A stretch of DNA of 58,908 bases from JACQAI01 sp035507915 (GTDB lineage: Bacteria > Pseudomonadota > Alphaproteobacteria > Elsterales > Elsteraceae): contig DATJNS010000422.1 in NCBI GenBank assembly GCA_035507915.1, positions 1 through 58,908 of the forward strand, given 5' to 3'. Both the position numbers and the translations under genes were made by a program. This document shows positions 46,054 through 54,727 of this stretch, piece after piece. Under the pieces are notes generated by a model. That model was not told the DNA's origin, did no database searches, and worked only from the letters and a program-made list of their open reading frames with translations. Position 1 is the stretch's first letter; every line of letters starts with the position of its first letter.

Positions 46054-46575
46054 ATGGAAACCGTGTCGCCGCCGATCACCGACGATCGGCTTCAGCAGGC
46101 CTACGACTATTGGCGGCAGATCGCGGCCGGTCGGGCGATGCCGGCCCGCAAGGACCTCGACCCGGTCGACATCCCCCGGCTGCTGCCGCACGTCATGCTG
46201 GTCGAGGTCGAGCGACCCGGACGCTTCCGCTACCGGCTGATCGGCACCGCGATCGCCCAGGAGCAGGGGCTGAACGCAACCGGACGCTATGTCGGCGAGG
46301 CGATCCAGAATCCGGAATACCGCGCGCACGGCCTCATGCTTTACGCGCAGTGCGTCGGCGAGCAGCGGACGGTCTATTCCGAGAGCCTGTTCCTGTCGTC
46401 AGGGGGCGCTGTCGAGCGCCACACCAAGGCGCTCTTCATGCCGCTGTCCGACGACGGCCGGACCGTGAACCGGGTGTTCGTCGCGCAGGTGTTTCTCTAC
46501 CTCGATCGCGCGACGCGCGCGCAGCATTTCCTGCAGGCGCATCCGTTCAAGAACATCGTGCACGTGACGCTGTAG
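46054..46575 (+). CDS. PAS-domain protein (PAS_5 type)
   Basis: A 173-residue single-domain protein. Its layout matches the alphaproteobacterial PAS_5 family: DRLQQAYDYWRQIAAGRAMPARKDLDPVDIPRLLPHVMLVEVE, then RFRYRLIGTAIAQEQGLNATGRYVGE, then a mid-domain with YAQCVGEQRTVYSESLFLSSGG. It has no attached output domain. These proteins are common in alphaproteobacteria and poorly understood; ligand or partner binding is likely. It diverges from pqqA across about 115 bp and is convergent with the cytochrome c gene (seven bases apart). Confidence 0.82.
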   Translation: METVSPPITDDRLQQAYDYWRQIAAGRAMPARKDLDPVDIPRLLPHVMLVEVERPGRFRYRLIGTAIAQEQGLNATGRYVGEAIQNPEYRAHGLMLYAQCVGEQRTVYSESLFLSSGGAVERHTKALFMPLSDDGRTVNRVFVAQVFLYLDRATRAQHFLQAHPFKNIVHVTL

Positions 46576-46582
46576 CGGCGCC

Positions 46583-47161
46583 TCACTTGTGGCGTGCGAT
46601 CGTGTAGGCGAGGTCGCGGATCTCCTGGTCGGTGATCGGCTCGAGCACCTCCGCCATCGTGCCGTCGTAGCCGTGGCGCGCGCTGGATTTGTATTCGCGC
46701 AGCGTCTTGACGAGGTAGTCCTCGCGCTGGGCGGCGATGCGCGGCACGTTCTCCGCGCCCGCGAGATCCGGGCGGTGACAGAAGACGCAACGGTCCTTCT
46801 CGAGCAGCGCTCGGCCGCGCTCCAGGCGCGCGGCGTCGACCGGCCCGGCCGCGGGCTTGGGTGCCGGCAAGGTGGCGATGCGGTCCGAGATCGCGCGCAG
46901 GTCGTCGTCGGTGAGCGGCTTCGCCATCTCGTTCATGACGTCGAACGTGCGCAGCTTCTCCCGGAACATGTAGATCTGGATCAGCGCGTAGGCCGCGGTC
47001 TGCGCGCCCAGCGACGGCGTGTTGACGGTCTCCGACTGGCCGTTCTCGCCGTGGCAGGCGAGGCAGGGCGCGATCTTCTCCTCGAGCGTCTCGGCACCCG
47101 CCGGATCGAGCGCCGTCAGCCAGGTCGCCGCGAGCATCGCCGCCAGCCGAGCGCTGCGCAT
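46583..47161 (-). CDS. Diheme c-type cytochrome (c4-like)
   Basis: A 192-residue periplasmic protein with a signal peptide (about 1-23, LAAMLAATWLTALDPAGA) and two heme-attachment sites: Cys33-Leu-Ala-Cys36-His37 and Cys125-Val-Phe-Cys128-His129. Each half has an axial Met candidate (MNEMAKPL and DGTMAEVLEPI). The tandem cytochrome c fold resembles c4/c553-type electron carriers. It is downstream of and on the same strand as the PQQ-dependent dehydrogenase, 84 bases away, so it is the probable electron acceptor for that enzyme. Confidence 0.9.
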   Translation of the reverse strand: MRSARLAAMLAATWLTALDPAGAETLEEKIAPCLACHGENGQSETVNTPSLGAQTAAYALIQIYMFREKLRTFDVMNEMAKPLTDDDLRAISDRIATLPAPKPAAGPVDAARLERGRALLEKDRCVFCHRPDLAGAENVPRIAAQREDYLVKTLREYKSSARHGYDGTMAEVLEPITDQEIRDLAYTIARHK

Positions 47162-47245
47162 GGTCCCGTCACCGCCTCCGTCGGTCGAAAAACGAAGAAC
47201 CGGGGCCGCGGCGTCGACCGCGCACCCCGGTTCCCGCGTGCCGGC

Positions 47246-48526
47246 TCAGTGCTTCGCGGCCGCGCCGTAGCTCAGGCGGTAGACCGCGCCGTTGTAGTCG
47301 TCGGAGATCAGCAGCGCGCCGTCGTTCATCTGCAGCACGTCGACCGGGCGCCCGACATAGTTGTTGTTCTGGAGGAAGCCGGTGACGATCGGCTCGATGT
47401 CCTTGCGTCCGGGGCCCGGGCCCGCCGGCGTGTCCCATTTGTCGAGCGGCAGCCCGTCCTTGCCGAGCTTCACGAGCACGACGTCGCCGCCGAACTTCTT
47501 GGAGCGGTTCCACGAGCCGTGGCGCGCCAGGATGATGTTGCCGCGATATTCGGCCGGGAACATGGTGCCGGTGTAGAAGCGGAAGCCGAGCACGGCGGCG
47601 TGCGGGCCCATCAGCGCGATCGGATGGACGAACTCGTCGCACGAATGGCCCCAGCCGAACTCCGGATCGGGAATGTTGCCCTGGTGGCAGTACGGGTAGC
47701 CGAAATTGTCCTGCCCCGGATGCATCACGCGGTTGAGCTTGTCGTTCGGGAAGTCCTCGGAGAGCCAGTCGCGGCTGTTCTCGGAGAAGTAGAGGATCTT
47801 CGTCACCGGCTGGAAATCCATGCCGACGACCTGGCGGATGCCGCGTGCGACGATCTCGGCACCGCTGCCGTCGAGATTGATGCGCCGGATCTGGGCGTGC
47901 TTGTCGTCGGGCATGCAGATGTTGCACGGCGCGCCGACCTGGAAATACAGCTTCTCGTCGGGCCCGACGGTCAGGTACTTCCAGCCGTGCGCCTCATCCT
48001 TCGGCAGATCGGTGTAGAACACGGTCGGCTTGGGCGGATTGTCGAGATGGTCCTCGATGTCGTCGATCTTGGAGATCTGCGACAGCTCGGCGATGTAGAG
48101 CGTGCCCTTGTGGAAGGCGATGCCGTTCGGCCGGTAGAGACCGGATGCGATGACCTTGACCTCGCGCTTGCCGCCCTGGTCGACGATGGCCCAGACCTTG
48201 TCCTGCAGGCGGCTGCTGACGAACACCGTGCCCTTGTCGCCGAGCCTGAGCGAGCGGGCGTTCGGCATGCCGCTGGCGTAGACCTCGAGCTTGAAGCCCT
48301 TCGGCACCTTCAGCTTGTCGAGCGGCAGCTTGTCGGCGGCGGTGGGCAGCGGCGGCCCGGGTACCGGCGCCAGCTTCTTGGCGGCCTCGGTGTCCGGTTG
48401 ACCGATCAACGGCGAGCCGGGCGGCAGCGGTTGGGCGGGCTGTTGGGCGAACGCGGGCGCCGCGGTCAGCAGGCCGAGGCAAGCGCTGGTCAGCAGCAGG
48501 GTTCGCAGACTCGTCATGCGGGTCAT
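47246..48526 (-). CDS. PQQ-dependent sugar dehydrogenase-like (sorbosone dehydrogenase family), secreted
   Basis: A 426-residue secreted beta-propeller protein. A signal peptide spans about 1-27 (LLLTSACLGLLTAAPAFA). The propeller region has the family pattern: PNGIAFHKGTLYIAELSQI, KYLTVGPDEKLYFQVGAPCNIC, GMDFQPVTKILYFSENSRDWLSEDFPNDKLN, FRFYTGTMFPAEYRGNIILARHGSWNRS and LQMNDGALLISDDYNGAVYRLSY. It resembles soluble glucose/sorbosone dehydrogenases that oxidise an aldose or aldehyde with PQQ. GGGGAGG precedes the ATG at 48526. With pqqA-E and the diheme cytochrome nearby, a complete periplasmic oxidation system is encoded here. The substrate is not known. Confidence 0.88.
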   Translation of the reverse strand: MTRMTSLRTLLLTSACLGLLTAAPAFAQQPAQPLPPGSPLIGQPDTEAAKKLAPVPGPPLPTAADKLPLDKLKVPKGFKLEVYASGMPNARSLRLGDKGTVFVSSRLQDKVWAIVDQGGKREVKVIASGLYRPNGIAFHKGTLYIAELSQISKIDDIEDHLDNPPKPTVFYTDLPKDEAHGWKYLTVGPDEKLYFQVGAPCNICMPDDKHAQIRRINLDGSGAEIVARGIRQVVGMDFQPVTKILYFSENSRDWLSEDFPNDKLNRVMHPGQDNFGYPYCHQGNIPDPEFGWGHSCDEFVHPIALMGPHAAVLGFRFYTGTMFPAEYRGNIILARHGSWNRSKKFGGDVVLVKLGKDGLPLDKWDTPAGPGPGRKDIEPIVTGFLQNNNYVGRPVDVLQMNDGALLISDDYNGAVYRLSYGAAAKH

Positions 48527-48708
48527 GGTTTCCTCCCCGGGCCGGAGATGACGTCGCGCCTGCGCGATCGTTCTCCCGGTTGCCGCGGGAAGTCTCACCG
48601 GTCATCGTGCCGGGCGCAAGCGCCGCGACGGCAGGCCCCCCGGTCGCGCAAAGGCGCTCGAAGAGGGGTGCGATCGATGACGGCGCGGACGCTTCCGGAG
48701 ACACAGTG

Positions 48709-50310
48709 ATGAGGCTCGCCATGCGCATCCCCGTTGTCGTTGCCCTGCTGGCGTTGCTCGTGTCCGGACCGGCGCTGCGCGCCGCGGACGCGCCGCCGAA
48801 GAGCGCCCCGCCGCATCACGCGCCGCCTGAGCACGCGACGTCCGAGGGCGCGACGCCCGAGCATGAAGCCGGTCAACGCGGCGAACCGAAGCGCATCGCG
48901 CCGCCGGCCGACGTGACGACCGATCACACGCTGCGGTTCGGCAGCCGCCAGATCGCCTATCGGGCGACCGCCGGCACCTTGCCGTTGCACGACGAGGCCA
49001 AGGGCGACGTCACCGCCGACCTGTTCTACGTCGCCTATGCGATGACCGGGCAGGATGCGGCGACGCGGCCGATCACGTTCGTGTTCAACGGCGGACCGGG
49101 CGCGGCGTCGGCCTATCTGCATCTCGGCACGCTCGGTCCGCGCGTGTTGGCGTTCACCGACGACCACGACTCGCTCAGCACGACGCGGCGCTTGGTCGAC
49201 AATCCCGAGACCTGGCTCGATTTCACCGATCTCGTGTTCGTCGATCCGGTCGGCACCGGATACAGCCGCGGCGTCGGCACCGAGGAGGAGATCGCCAAGC
49301 GGTTCTGGGGCGTGAAGCAGGACGTCGAGGCGATGGCGGCGTTCGTCCGCCTCTATCTCACGCGCGCCGATCGGCTCGCCTCGCCGAAATATCTGGCCGG
49401 CGAGAGCTACGGCGGGTTTCGCGCGGCGCGTCTGGCAGAGGCGCTGCAGGGCCACGAAGGCATCGCGATCAGCGGCGCCTTCATGGTCTCGCCGGTGCTC
49501 GAGTTCGAGACCATCAGCGGCAGCGCCTACTCGCCGCTCGCGTGGGCGCTGCGCCTGCCGTCCTATGCCGCGACGGCGCTCGAGGCGGCAGGCAAGCTGA
49601 GCCCGCAGGCGCTCGGCGACGTCGAGCATTTCGCGCTCGGCGACTATCTGACGGCGCTCGCGTCGGGACCGCACGATCCGGCAGTCGCCGCGCGCATCGA
49701 CGAGGCGCTGGCCACGTACACGGGCCTGAAGCGCGAGCTGATCGCGCAGCAGCACGAGCGCATCCCGCTCAATGTCTTCATCAAGGAGTTCCGGCGCGCC
49801 GACGGCCGCGTGCTCAGCCGTTACGACACCGCGGTCTCGGACCCCGACCCGTTCCCGGCCAGCCTGGGGCCGCGCGGCGGCGACGCGATCCTGCAAGGCA
49901 CCATCGCGCCCTTCACGACCGCCTTCGTCGGCTACGCGCGCGACGAGCTCGGCTTCAAGACCGACCAGCCCTATCACCTGCTCAACGGCCGGGTGTCCAA
50001 CAAGTGGGACTGGAAGAGCGGCGGGCTCTCGGGCGACTTCGGCGAGGGCTTTCCGGGATCGCTCGACGAGCTGCGCGAGGCGCTGGCGCTCAACCCGCGG
50101 CTGCGCGTCGTGATCGCGCACGGCATGACCGATCTCGTCACGCCGTATTTCGCGACCCACTATCTGATCGATCAGCTGCCCGCGCTCGGCCCCGAGCCGC
50201 GCGTCGTCCTCAAGCTCTATGCCGGCGGCCACATGATGTACCTGCGTCCCGCGATGCGCGCCCAGCTGCACCAGGACGCCGCCGAGCTCTATCGCGCGAC
50301 GGCCGGCTGA
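48709..50310 (+). CDS. Peptidase S10 (serine carboxypeptidase-like) family protein
   Basis: A 533-residue exported protein. A signal peptide (about 1-25, VVVALLALLVSGPALRAA) is followed by a Pro/His/Glu-rich linker (about 27-68). The alpha/beta-hydrolase catalytic domain carries FVFNGGPGAASAYLHLGTLGP (oxyanion hole), Ser233 in GESYGG, Asp475 in GMTDLVTPY and His508 in GGHMMYL. The triad is complete. Bacterial S10 proteins are little studied; carboxypeptidase or other acyl-hydrolase activity is possible. It diverges from the sugar dehydrogenase gene. Confidence 0.88.
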   Translation: MRLAMRIPVVVALLALLVSGPALRAADAPPKSAPPHHAPPEHATSEGATPEHEAGQRGEPKRIAPPADVTTDHTLRFGSRQIAYRATAGTLPLHDEAKGDVTADLFYVAYAMTGQDAATRPITFVFNGGPGAASAYLHLGTLGPRVLAFTDDHDSLSTTRRLVDNPETWLDFTDLVFVDPVGTGYSRGVGTEEEIAKRFWGVKQDVEAMAAFVRLYLTRADRLASPKYLAGESYGGFRAARLAEALQGHEGIAISGAFMVSPVLEFETISGSAYSPLAWALRLPSYAATALEAAGKLSPQALGDVEHFALGDYLTALASGPHDPAVAARIDEALATYTGLKRELIAQQHERIPLNVFIKEFRRADGRVLSRYDTAVSDPDPFPASLGPRGGDAILQGTIAPFTTAFVGYARDELGFKTDQPYHLLNGRVSNKWDWKSGGLSGDFGEGFPGSLDELREALALNPRLRVVIAHGMTDLVTPYFATHYLIDQLPALGPEPRVVLKLYAGGHMMYLRPAMRAQLHQDAAELYRATAG

Positions 50311-50323
50311 CGCCGACGCTGAT

Positions 50324-50337
50324 TTGATTTTTATCAA
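50324..50337. promoter_or_regulatory. Perfect FNR/FixK-type box TTGATTTTTATCAA
   Basis: TTGAT-N4-ATCAA matches the FNR-family consensus in all ten defined positions. It lies 14 bases after the S10 gene stop and 171 bases before the nitrite/sulfite reductase start, so the reductase operon is the only plausible target. No obvious -10 element sits at the expected distance for a standard class II site. Oxygen- or NO-responsive control is inferred. Confidence 0.75.
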
Positions 50338-50508
50338 TCGGCGGGACGCTGCCCAGCGTTCACGCAAGTCGCCCAAATCTGGGCCGCCTCGCAGGGGATT
50401 CGCCGCCCGGAAAACGTGCAAATCCGCGCCGCAGCACGGTTAATTCGGTGGCACGTCGCTTGCGTCGCGCGCCCTCCAAGAGCGCGGAATTGACGGATCT
50501 GGCAGGGC

Positions 50509-52284
50509 ATGACCGACGGCGGTCCGATACTGACCGAGCAGCAGAAGCAGTATCTCGAAGGCTTCCTCGCCGGGGTCAAGAACCGCGGTGCGGGCGGTGC
50601 TGCGGTGCCGGCCTCGAGCGGCGCGGCGTCGCCGACGGGCCCCGACGCGATCCACGTCGCGGCGCAGGATCGCTTCCTCGCCGCCGGCCGCAAGCTCGTG
50701 CCCGAGGAGCTCGCCAAGCGTGCCAAGCACCCGTTCGACATGTGGGACGAGATGCGCGCCAACGCCGCGGCCGGACGCTTCCCCAAGGGCACCGACGTCT
50801 TCCTGCACAAGTTCCATGGGCTGTTCTACGTCGCGCCCAATCAGGACGCCTTCATGCTGCGCCTCAGGCTGCCGGGCGGCCTGATCTCGGCGTCTCAGCT
50901 CGGCGGGCTCGCCGACGTCGCTGAGCGTTTCGGCGGAGGCTACGCGCACGTCACCACGCGCGCCAATTTGCAGATCCGCGAGATCGGCGCCGCGCACGCG
51001 ATCGAGGTGCTGGAGGCGATCGACGAGCTCGGTCTCAGCTCGCGCGGCGCGGGTGCCGACAACATCCGAAATCTCACGGGCAGCCCGATCGCCGGGCTCG
51101 ATCCGCAGGAACTGATCGACACGCGGCCGATGACCCGCGAGCTCTATCACCTGATCCTCAATCACCGCGAGCTCTACGGCCTGCCGCGCAAGTTCAACAT
51201 CGCGTTCGACGGCGGCGGCCGACTGGGTGTGCTCGAGGACACCAACGACATCGGTTTCGCCGCGGTCGAAGTCGATGACGGCACCGGCGTTCCGGCCGGC
51301 GTGTATTTCCGCATGCTGCTCGGCGGCATCACGGGCCACGGCGATTTCGGACGGGATAGCGGCGTCTTGCTGGCGCCGGAGGAGGCGGTCCCGGCCGCGG
51401 TCGCGGTGCTGCGCGTGTTCATCGCGCATGGCGATCGCACCGACCGCCGCAAGGCGCGGCTCAAGTACCTGCTCGACGCCTGGGGCTTCGAGAAGTTCAT
51501 GGCCGAGGCCGAGGCGTTCCTGCCGTTCAAGTGGCGGCGCGTGCCGCGCGAGGCGTGCCGGCCGCGCGGTCCCGTCCTGAAGCACGGCCACGTCGGCGTT
51601 CATGCGCAGCGCCAGCCCGGCCTCAACTATGTCGGTGTCGGCGTGCCCGTCGGCTATCTGCCGGTGGCGCAGATGCGCGGCCTCGCCGACATCGCGGCGC
51701 GTCACGGCAGCGGCGGCCTGCGCCTGACCGTGTGGCAGAACCTGATCATTCCAGACGTGCCGGACGCGGCGCTCGACGCGGTCGCGCGCGATCTCGCAGC
51801 GCTCGGGCTCACCAGCACGCCGAGTCACATTCGCGGCGCGCTGGTCGCCTGTACAGGCAACGTGGGCTGCAAGTTTGCGCTCAGCAACACCAAGGCCCAC
51901 GCGCTGGCGATCGGCGACTGGCTCGAGGCGCGTGTGACGCTCGACCAGCCGCTCAATATCCACCTGACCGGCTGTCCGGCCTCGTGCGCGCAGGTCCATA
52001 TCGGCGACATCGGCCTTCTGGCGACCAAGGTCGATCGTGGCGACGATGAGGTCGAGGGCTATCACGTGATGGTCGGCGGCGGCGCCGGCGCCGAGCGCAC
52101 GATGGCGCGCGAGATCTACAAGTCGGTGCCGGCCGATGCGGCGCCGGCCAAGCTCGAGGCGATGCTGCGCGCCTACCTGGCGCACCGGCGCGACGGCGAG
52201 TCGTTCCACGCCTTCGTCAATCGCCACGAGATCGACGCGCTGATCCGCCTGTTCGATGCGGCGGCGTTGGAGGCGGCGGCCTGA
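50509..52284 (+). CDS. Siroheme-dependent nitrite/sulfite reductase (NirA-like)
   Basis: A 591-residue enzyme with the two-repeat nitrite/sulfite reductase ferredoxin-like half-domains and the siroheme-[4Fe-4S] fold. The four cluster cysteines are Cys448 and Cys454 (ACTGNVGCKFA) and Cys489 and Cys493 (TGCPASCAQ). Siroheme contacts include HVTTRANLQIREI. It reduces nitrite to ammonium or sulfite to sulfide with six electrons. The downstream channel gene of the formate/nitrite family favours nitrite. Its electron source is probably the next gene, whose start overlaps this stop by one base (TGATGA). Confidence 0.92.
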   Translation: MTDGGPILTEQQKQYLEGFLAGVKNRGAGGAAVPASSGAASPTGPDAIHVAAQDRFLAAGRKLVPEELAKRAKHPFDMWDEMRANAAAGRFPKGTDVFLHKFHGLFYVAPNQDAFMLRLRLPGGLISASQLGGLADVAERFGGGYAHVTTRANLQIREIGAAHAIEVLEAIDELGLSSRGAGADNIRNLTGSPIAGLDPQELIDTRPMTRELYHLILNHRELYGLPRKFNIAFDGGGRLGVLEDTNDIGFAAVEVDDGTGVPAGVYFRMLLGGITGHGDFGRDSGVLLAPEEAVPAAVAVLRVFIAHGDRTDRRKARLKYLLDAWGFEKFMAEAEAFLPFKWRRVPREACRPRGPVLKHGHVGVHAQRQPGLNYVGVGVPVGYLPVAQMRGLADIAARHGSGGLRLTVWQNLIIPDVPDAALDAVARDLAALGLTSTPSHIRGALVACTGNVGCKFALSNTKAHALAIGDWLEARVTLDQPLNIHLTGCPASCAQVHIGDIGLLATKVDRGDDEVEGYHVMVGGGAGAERTMAREIYKSVPADAAPAKLEAMLRAYLAHRRDGESFHAFVNRHEIDALIRLFDAAALEAAA

Positions 52285-53885
52285 TGAGCATGCCCGCCCC
52301 CATGTTGCCCGACAACGCGCCGTTCTCGCCCAATCAGCGCGCCTGGCTCAATGGCTACCTCGCGGCCATGTTCGCGACCGAGAGCGCCGGTCCATCGGCG
52401 CCGCTTGGTACGCAGGTGTCCGACGATGCCGGCGCCGCGCCGGCGGCGACGCTCGACGTGCCTGAGGACTTCCCGTGGCACGATCCCGCGCTCGCGCTCG
52501 ACGAGCGCCTCGAGTTGGCGGCCGGCCGTCCGCGTGCACAGGTCCTGATGGCCGCGATGGCGCAGCTCGATTGCGGCCAGTGCGGCTATCTGTGCCAGAG
52601 CTATTCCGAGGCGATCGCATCCGGCACGGAAAAGGACCTGGCGCGCTGCGCGCCCGGCGGCAAGGCGACCGCACGCAAGCTCAAGGAGCTGCTGGCCGAG
52701 CTGCCGGCATCGGGCGCCGCGCCGGCGGCAGCCGTCGCGCCGGTCGCCCCGTCGCCGGCCATCGCGCCGCCGGGCGGCCGCGCGCCGGCGCCGCTGCTGC
52801 GCTGCGAGCCGCTGAACGGCACGGGCTCGGCCAAGGACACGCGTCAGATCGTGCTCGGGCTCGCCGGTCTCGGCCTCGACTACCGGGTCGGCGACAGCCT
52901 GGGCGTGCACGCCACCAATTGCCCCGAGCTGGTCGACGGCATCGTCGAATGTCTGGGCGCGCCGCCCGGCCTCGAGGTCGATTGCCCGGACGGCTCGCGC
53001 CGCGATCTGCGCGAGGCGCTGCTCTCGGTGTGCGACGTGGCGCGGCCGTCGGACGAGGCGATCGAGGTGCTCGCCTCGCGCGCGCACCACGCCGAGGAGG
53101 CCGACCTGCTGCAGGCGATGGCGGAAGGCTATCCGGGCAGCGGGCCGGAGGACGCCGATCTGCTCGATCTCCTGCTGGCGTTTCCGTCGGCGCGGCCGCC
53201 GATCCAGGAGCTCGTCTCGGCGCTCGGCGTGCTGCAGCCGCGGCTCTACTCGATCGCCTCGTCGCCCAAGGCGACGCCGGGCGAGGTCCACCTGACCGTG
53301 GCGGCCGTGCGCTACAAGCGGCGCGAGCGGCTGCGCAAGGGCGTGGCGTCGATCTTCCTCGCCGAGCGCGCACCGCGCGGCGCGACGGTGCCCGTGTTCG
53401 TCCAGCCGTCGCACGGCTTCGGCCTGGTCGACGATCCGCGCGCGCCGATCATCATGATCGGTCCGGGCACCGGCATCGCGCCGTTTCGCGCCTTCCTGCA
53501 GGAGCGCCGCGCCGTCGGCGCCACCGGCCGCAACTGGCTGTTCTTCGGCGACCAGCACGGCGCGACCGACTTCCTCTATCGCGACGAGCTCGAGGCGTTC
53601 GCGCGCGACGGGCTGCTGACGCGGCTCGACACCGCGTTCTCGCGCGATCAGACCGACAAGATCTACGTCCAGCATCGCATGCGCCAAAACGCCGCCGAGC
53701 TGTGGGCTTGGCTGCAGGAGGGCGCGCGCCTCTACGTGTGCGGCGACGCCACCCGGATGGCGCGCGACGTCGACACCGCGCTGACCCACATCATCGCCAA
53801 GCAGGGACGCATGGAGATGGCCGGCGCCAAGGCCTATCTCGCCCAGCTCGCGCGCGACCAGCGCTACCAACGCGACGTCTACTAG
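52284..53885 (+). CDS. CysJ-like NADPH flavoreductase with N-terminal Fe-S domain
   Basis: A 533-residue electron-transfer protein. An N-terminal helical part (about 1-60) precedes an Fe-S domain with Cys97, Cys100, Cys104 and Cys122 (DCGQCGYLC ... LARCAPGG). After an Ala/Pro linker comes an FAD-binding (RLYSIASSP near 312-320) and NADPH-binding module (GPGTGIAPFRAFLQERR, WLFFGDQH, YVCGDATRMARDVDTAL), as in CysJ and cytochrome P450 reductase. The FMN flavodoxin domain of CysJ is absent, and the Fe-S cluster seems to replace it as the carrier to the reductase. It is coupled to the upstream gene. Confidence 0.88.
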   Translation: MSMPAPMLPDNAPFSPNQRAWLNGYLAAMFATESAGPSAPLGTQVSDDAGAAPAATLDVPEDFPWHDPALALDERLELAAGRPRAQVLMAAMAQLDCGQCGYLCQSYSEAIASGTEKDLARCAPGGKATARKLKELLAELPASGAAPAAAVAPVAPSPAIAPPGGRAPAPLLRCEPLNGTGSAKDTRQIVLGLAGLGLDYRVGDSLGVHATNCPELVDGIVECLGAPPGLEVDCPDGSRRDLREALLSVCDVARPSDEAIEVLASRAHHAEEADLLQAMAEGYPGSGPEDADLLDLLLAFPSARPPIQELVSALGVLQPRLYSIASSPKATPGEVHLTVAAVRYKRRERLRKGVASIFLAERAPRGATVPVFVQPSHGFGLVDDPRAPIIMIGPGTGIAPFRAFLQERRAVGATGRNWLFFGDQHGATDFLYRDELEAFARDGLLTRLDTAFSRDQTDKIYVQHRMRQNAAELWAWLQEGARLYVCGDATRMARDVDTALTHIIAKQGRMEMAGAKAYLAQLARDQRYQRDVY

Positions 53886-53916
53886 ACAACGCCACACCGG
53901 ACCGGAGGGCAGCCAC

Positions 53917-54723
53917 ATGTTCATGGACACGGTCGACAATTTCGCCAAGGTGGCCGAAGCGAAAGCCAAGGCGTTGCGGGAGCGCCCGGCGGCGTTCTGG
54001 GTCAGCGCCATGATGGCGGGCGCTTATGTTGGGCTCGGCATCATCCTGATCTTCTGCCTCGGTGCCCCGGTCGATCCGTCGGTCCGCGGCGTCGTCATGG
54101 GCGCCTCGTTCGCGGTCGCGCTGACCCTGGTGATCTTCGCCGGCTCCGATCTGTTCACCGGCCACACCATGTTCATGACCATCGGCTGGCTGCGCGGCAC
54201 GACCACCCTGCGCGACCTCGCGGCGTCCTGGTCGATGACCTGGCTCGGCAACCTGGCCGGCTGCGCGGTGCTCGCCGCCCTCTTCGTCTCCGGCGGCGGC
54301 GGTGCCGCGCTCGGCGCGCCGAGCCACCTGCTCGTCACCGTCGCGGCCGCCAAGATGAACGCCCCGGCGCTCGAGCTGTTCGCCCGCGCGATCCTGTGCA
54401 ACTGGCTGGTCTGCCTGGCGATCTGGATGGCGGCGCGGATGACCAACGACACCGCCAAATGCCTCGGCATCTTCTGGTGCCTGTACGCCTTCATCGGCAG
54501 CGGCTTCGAGCATTCGATCGCCAACATGACGCTGCTGCTGATCGCGCTGTTCGCCGAGCATCCGGCGACCGTCACCTATGGCGGGCTGGTCCACAATCTG
54601 ATCTGGGTGACCCTGGGCAACATCGTCAGCGGCGCCGGCTTCATGGGCGTCGGCTACTGGTTCGCGTCGGGCGGCGCCGGCGCCGAGCCGCGGCGCGCGC
54701 TCGGCACCGCGCCGGCCGAGTAA
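53917..54723 (+). CDS. Formate/nitrite transporter family protein (NirC-like)
   Basis: A 268-residue pentameric-channel protein with six transmembrane helices. FNT signatures include AMMAGAYVGLGIILIF, FTGHTMFMTIGWLRG, NAPALELFARAILCNWLVCLAIWMA and AFIGSGFEHSIANMT, the last containing the pore His in GFEHSIANM. The adjacent siroheme reductase points to nitrite, or another small anion such as sulfide (HS-), as cargo. It starts 31 bases after the flavoreductase gene with a GGAGGGCA motif upstream. Confidence 0.91.
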   Translation: MFMDTVDNFAKVAEAKAKALRERPAAFWVSAMMAGAYVGLGIILIFCLGAPVDPSVRGVVMGASFAVALTLVIFAGSDLFTGHTMFMTIGWLRGTTTLRDLAASWSMTWLGNLAGCAVLAALFVSGGGGAALGAPSHLLVTVAAAKMNAPALELFARAILCNWLVCLAIWMAARMTNDTAKCLGIFWCLYAFIGSGFEHSIANMTLLLIALFAEHPATVTYGGLVHNLIWVTLGNIVSGAGFMGVGYWFASGGAGAEPRRALGTAPAE

Positions 54724-54727
54724 CCGC

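Noticed and set aside
46589..48709. Plus-strand 706-codon open frame
   Set aside because: It is antisense to the diheme cytochrome and sugar dehydrogenase genes, both with signal peptides and intact motifs.
50440..52227. Minus-strand 595-codon open frame
   Set aside because: It is antisense to the siroheme reductase; no domains or plausible start context.
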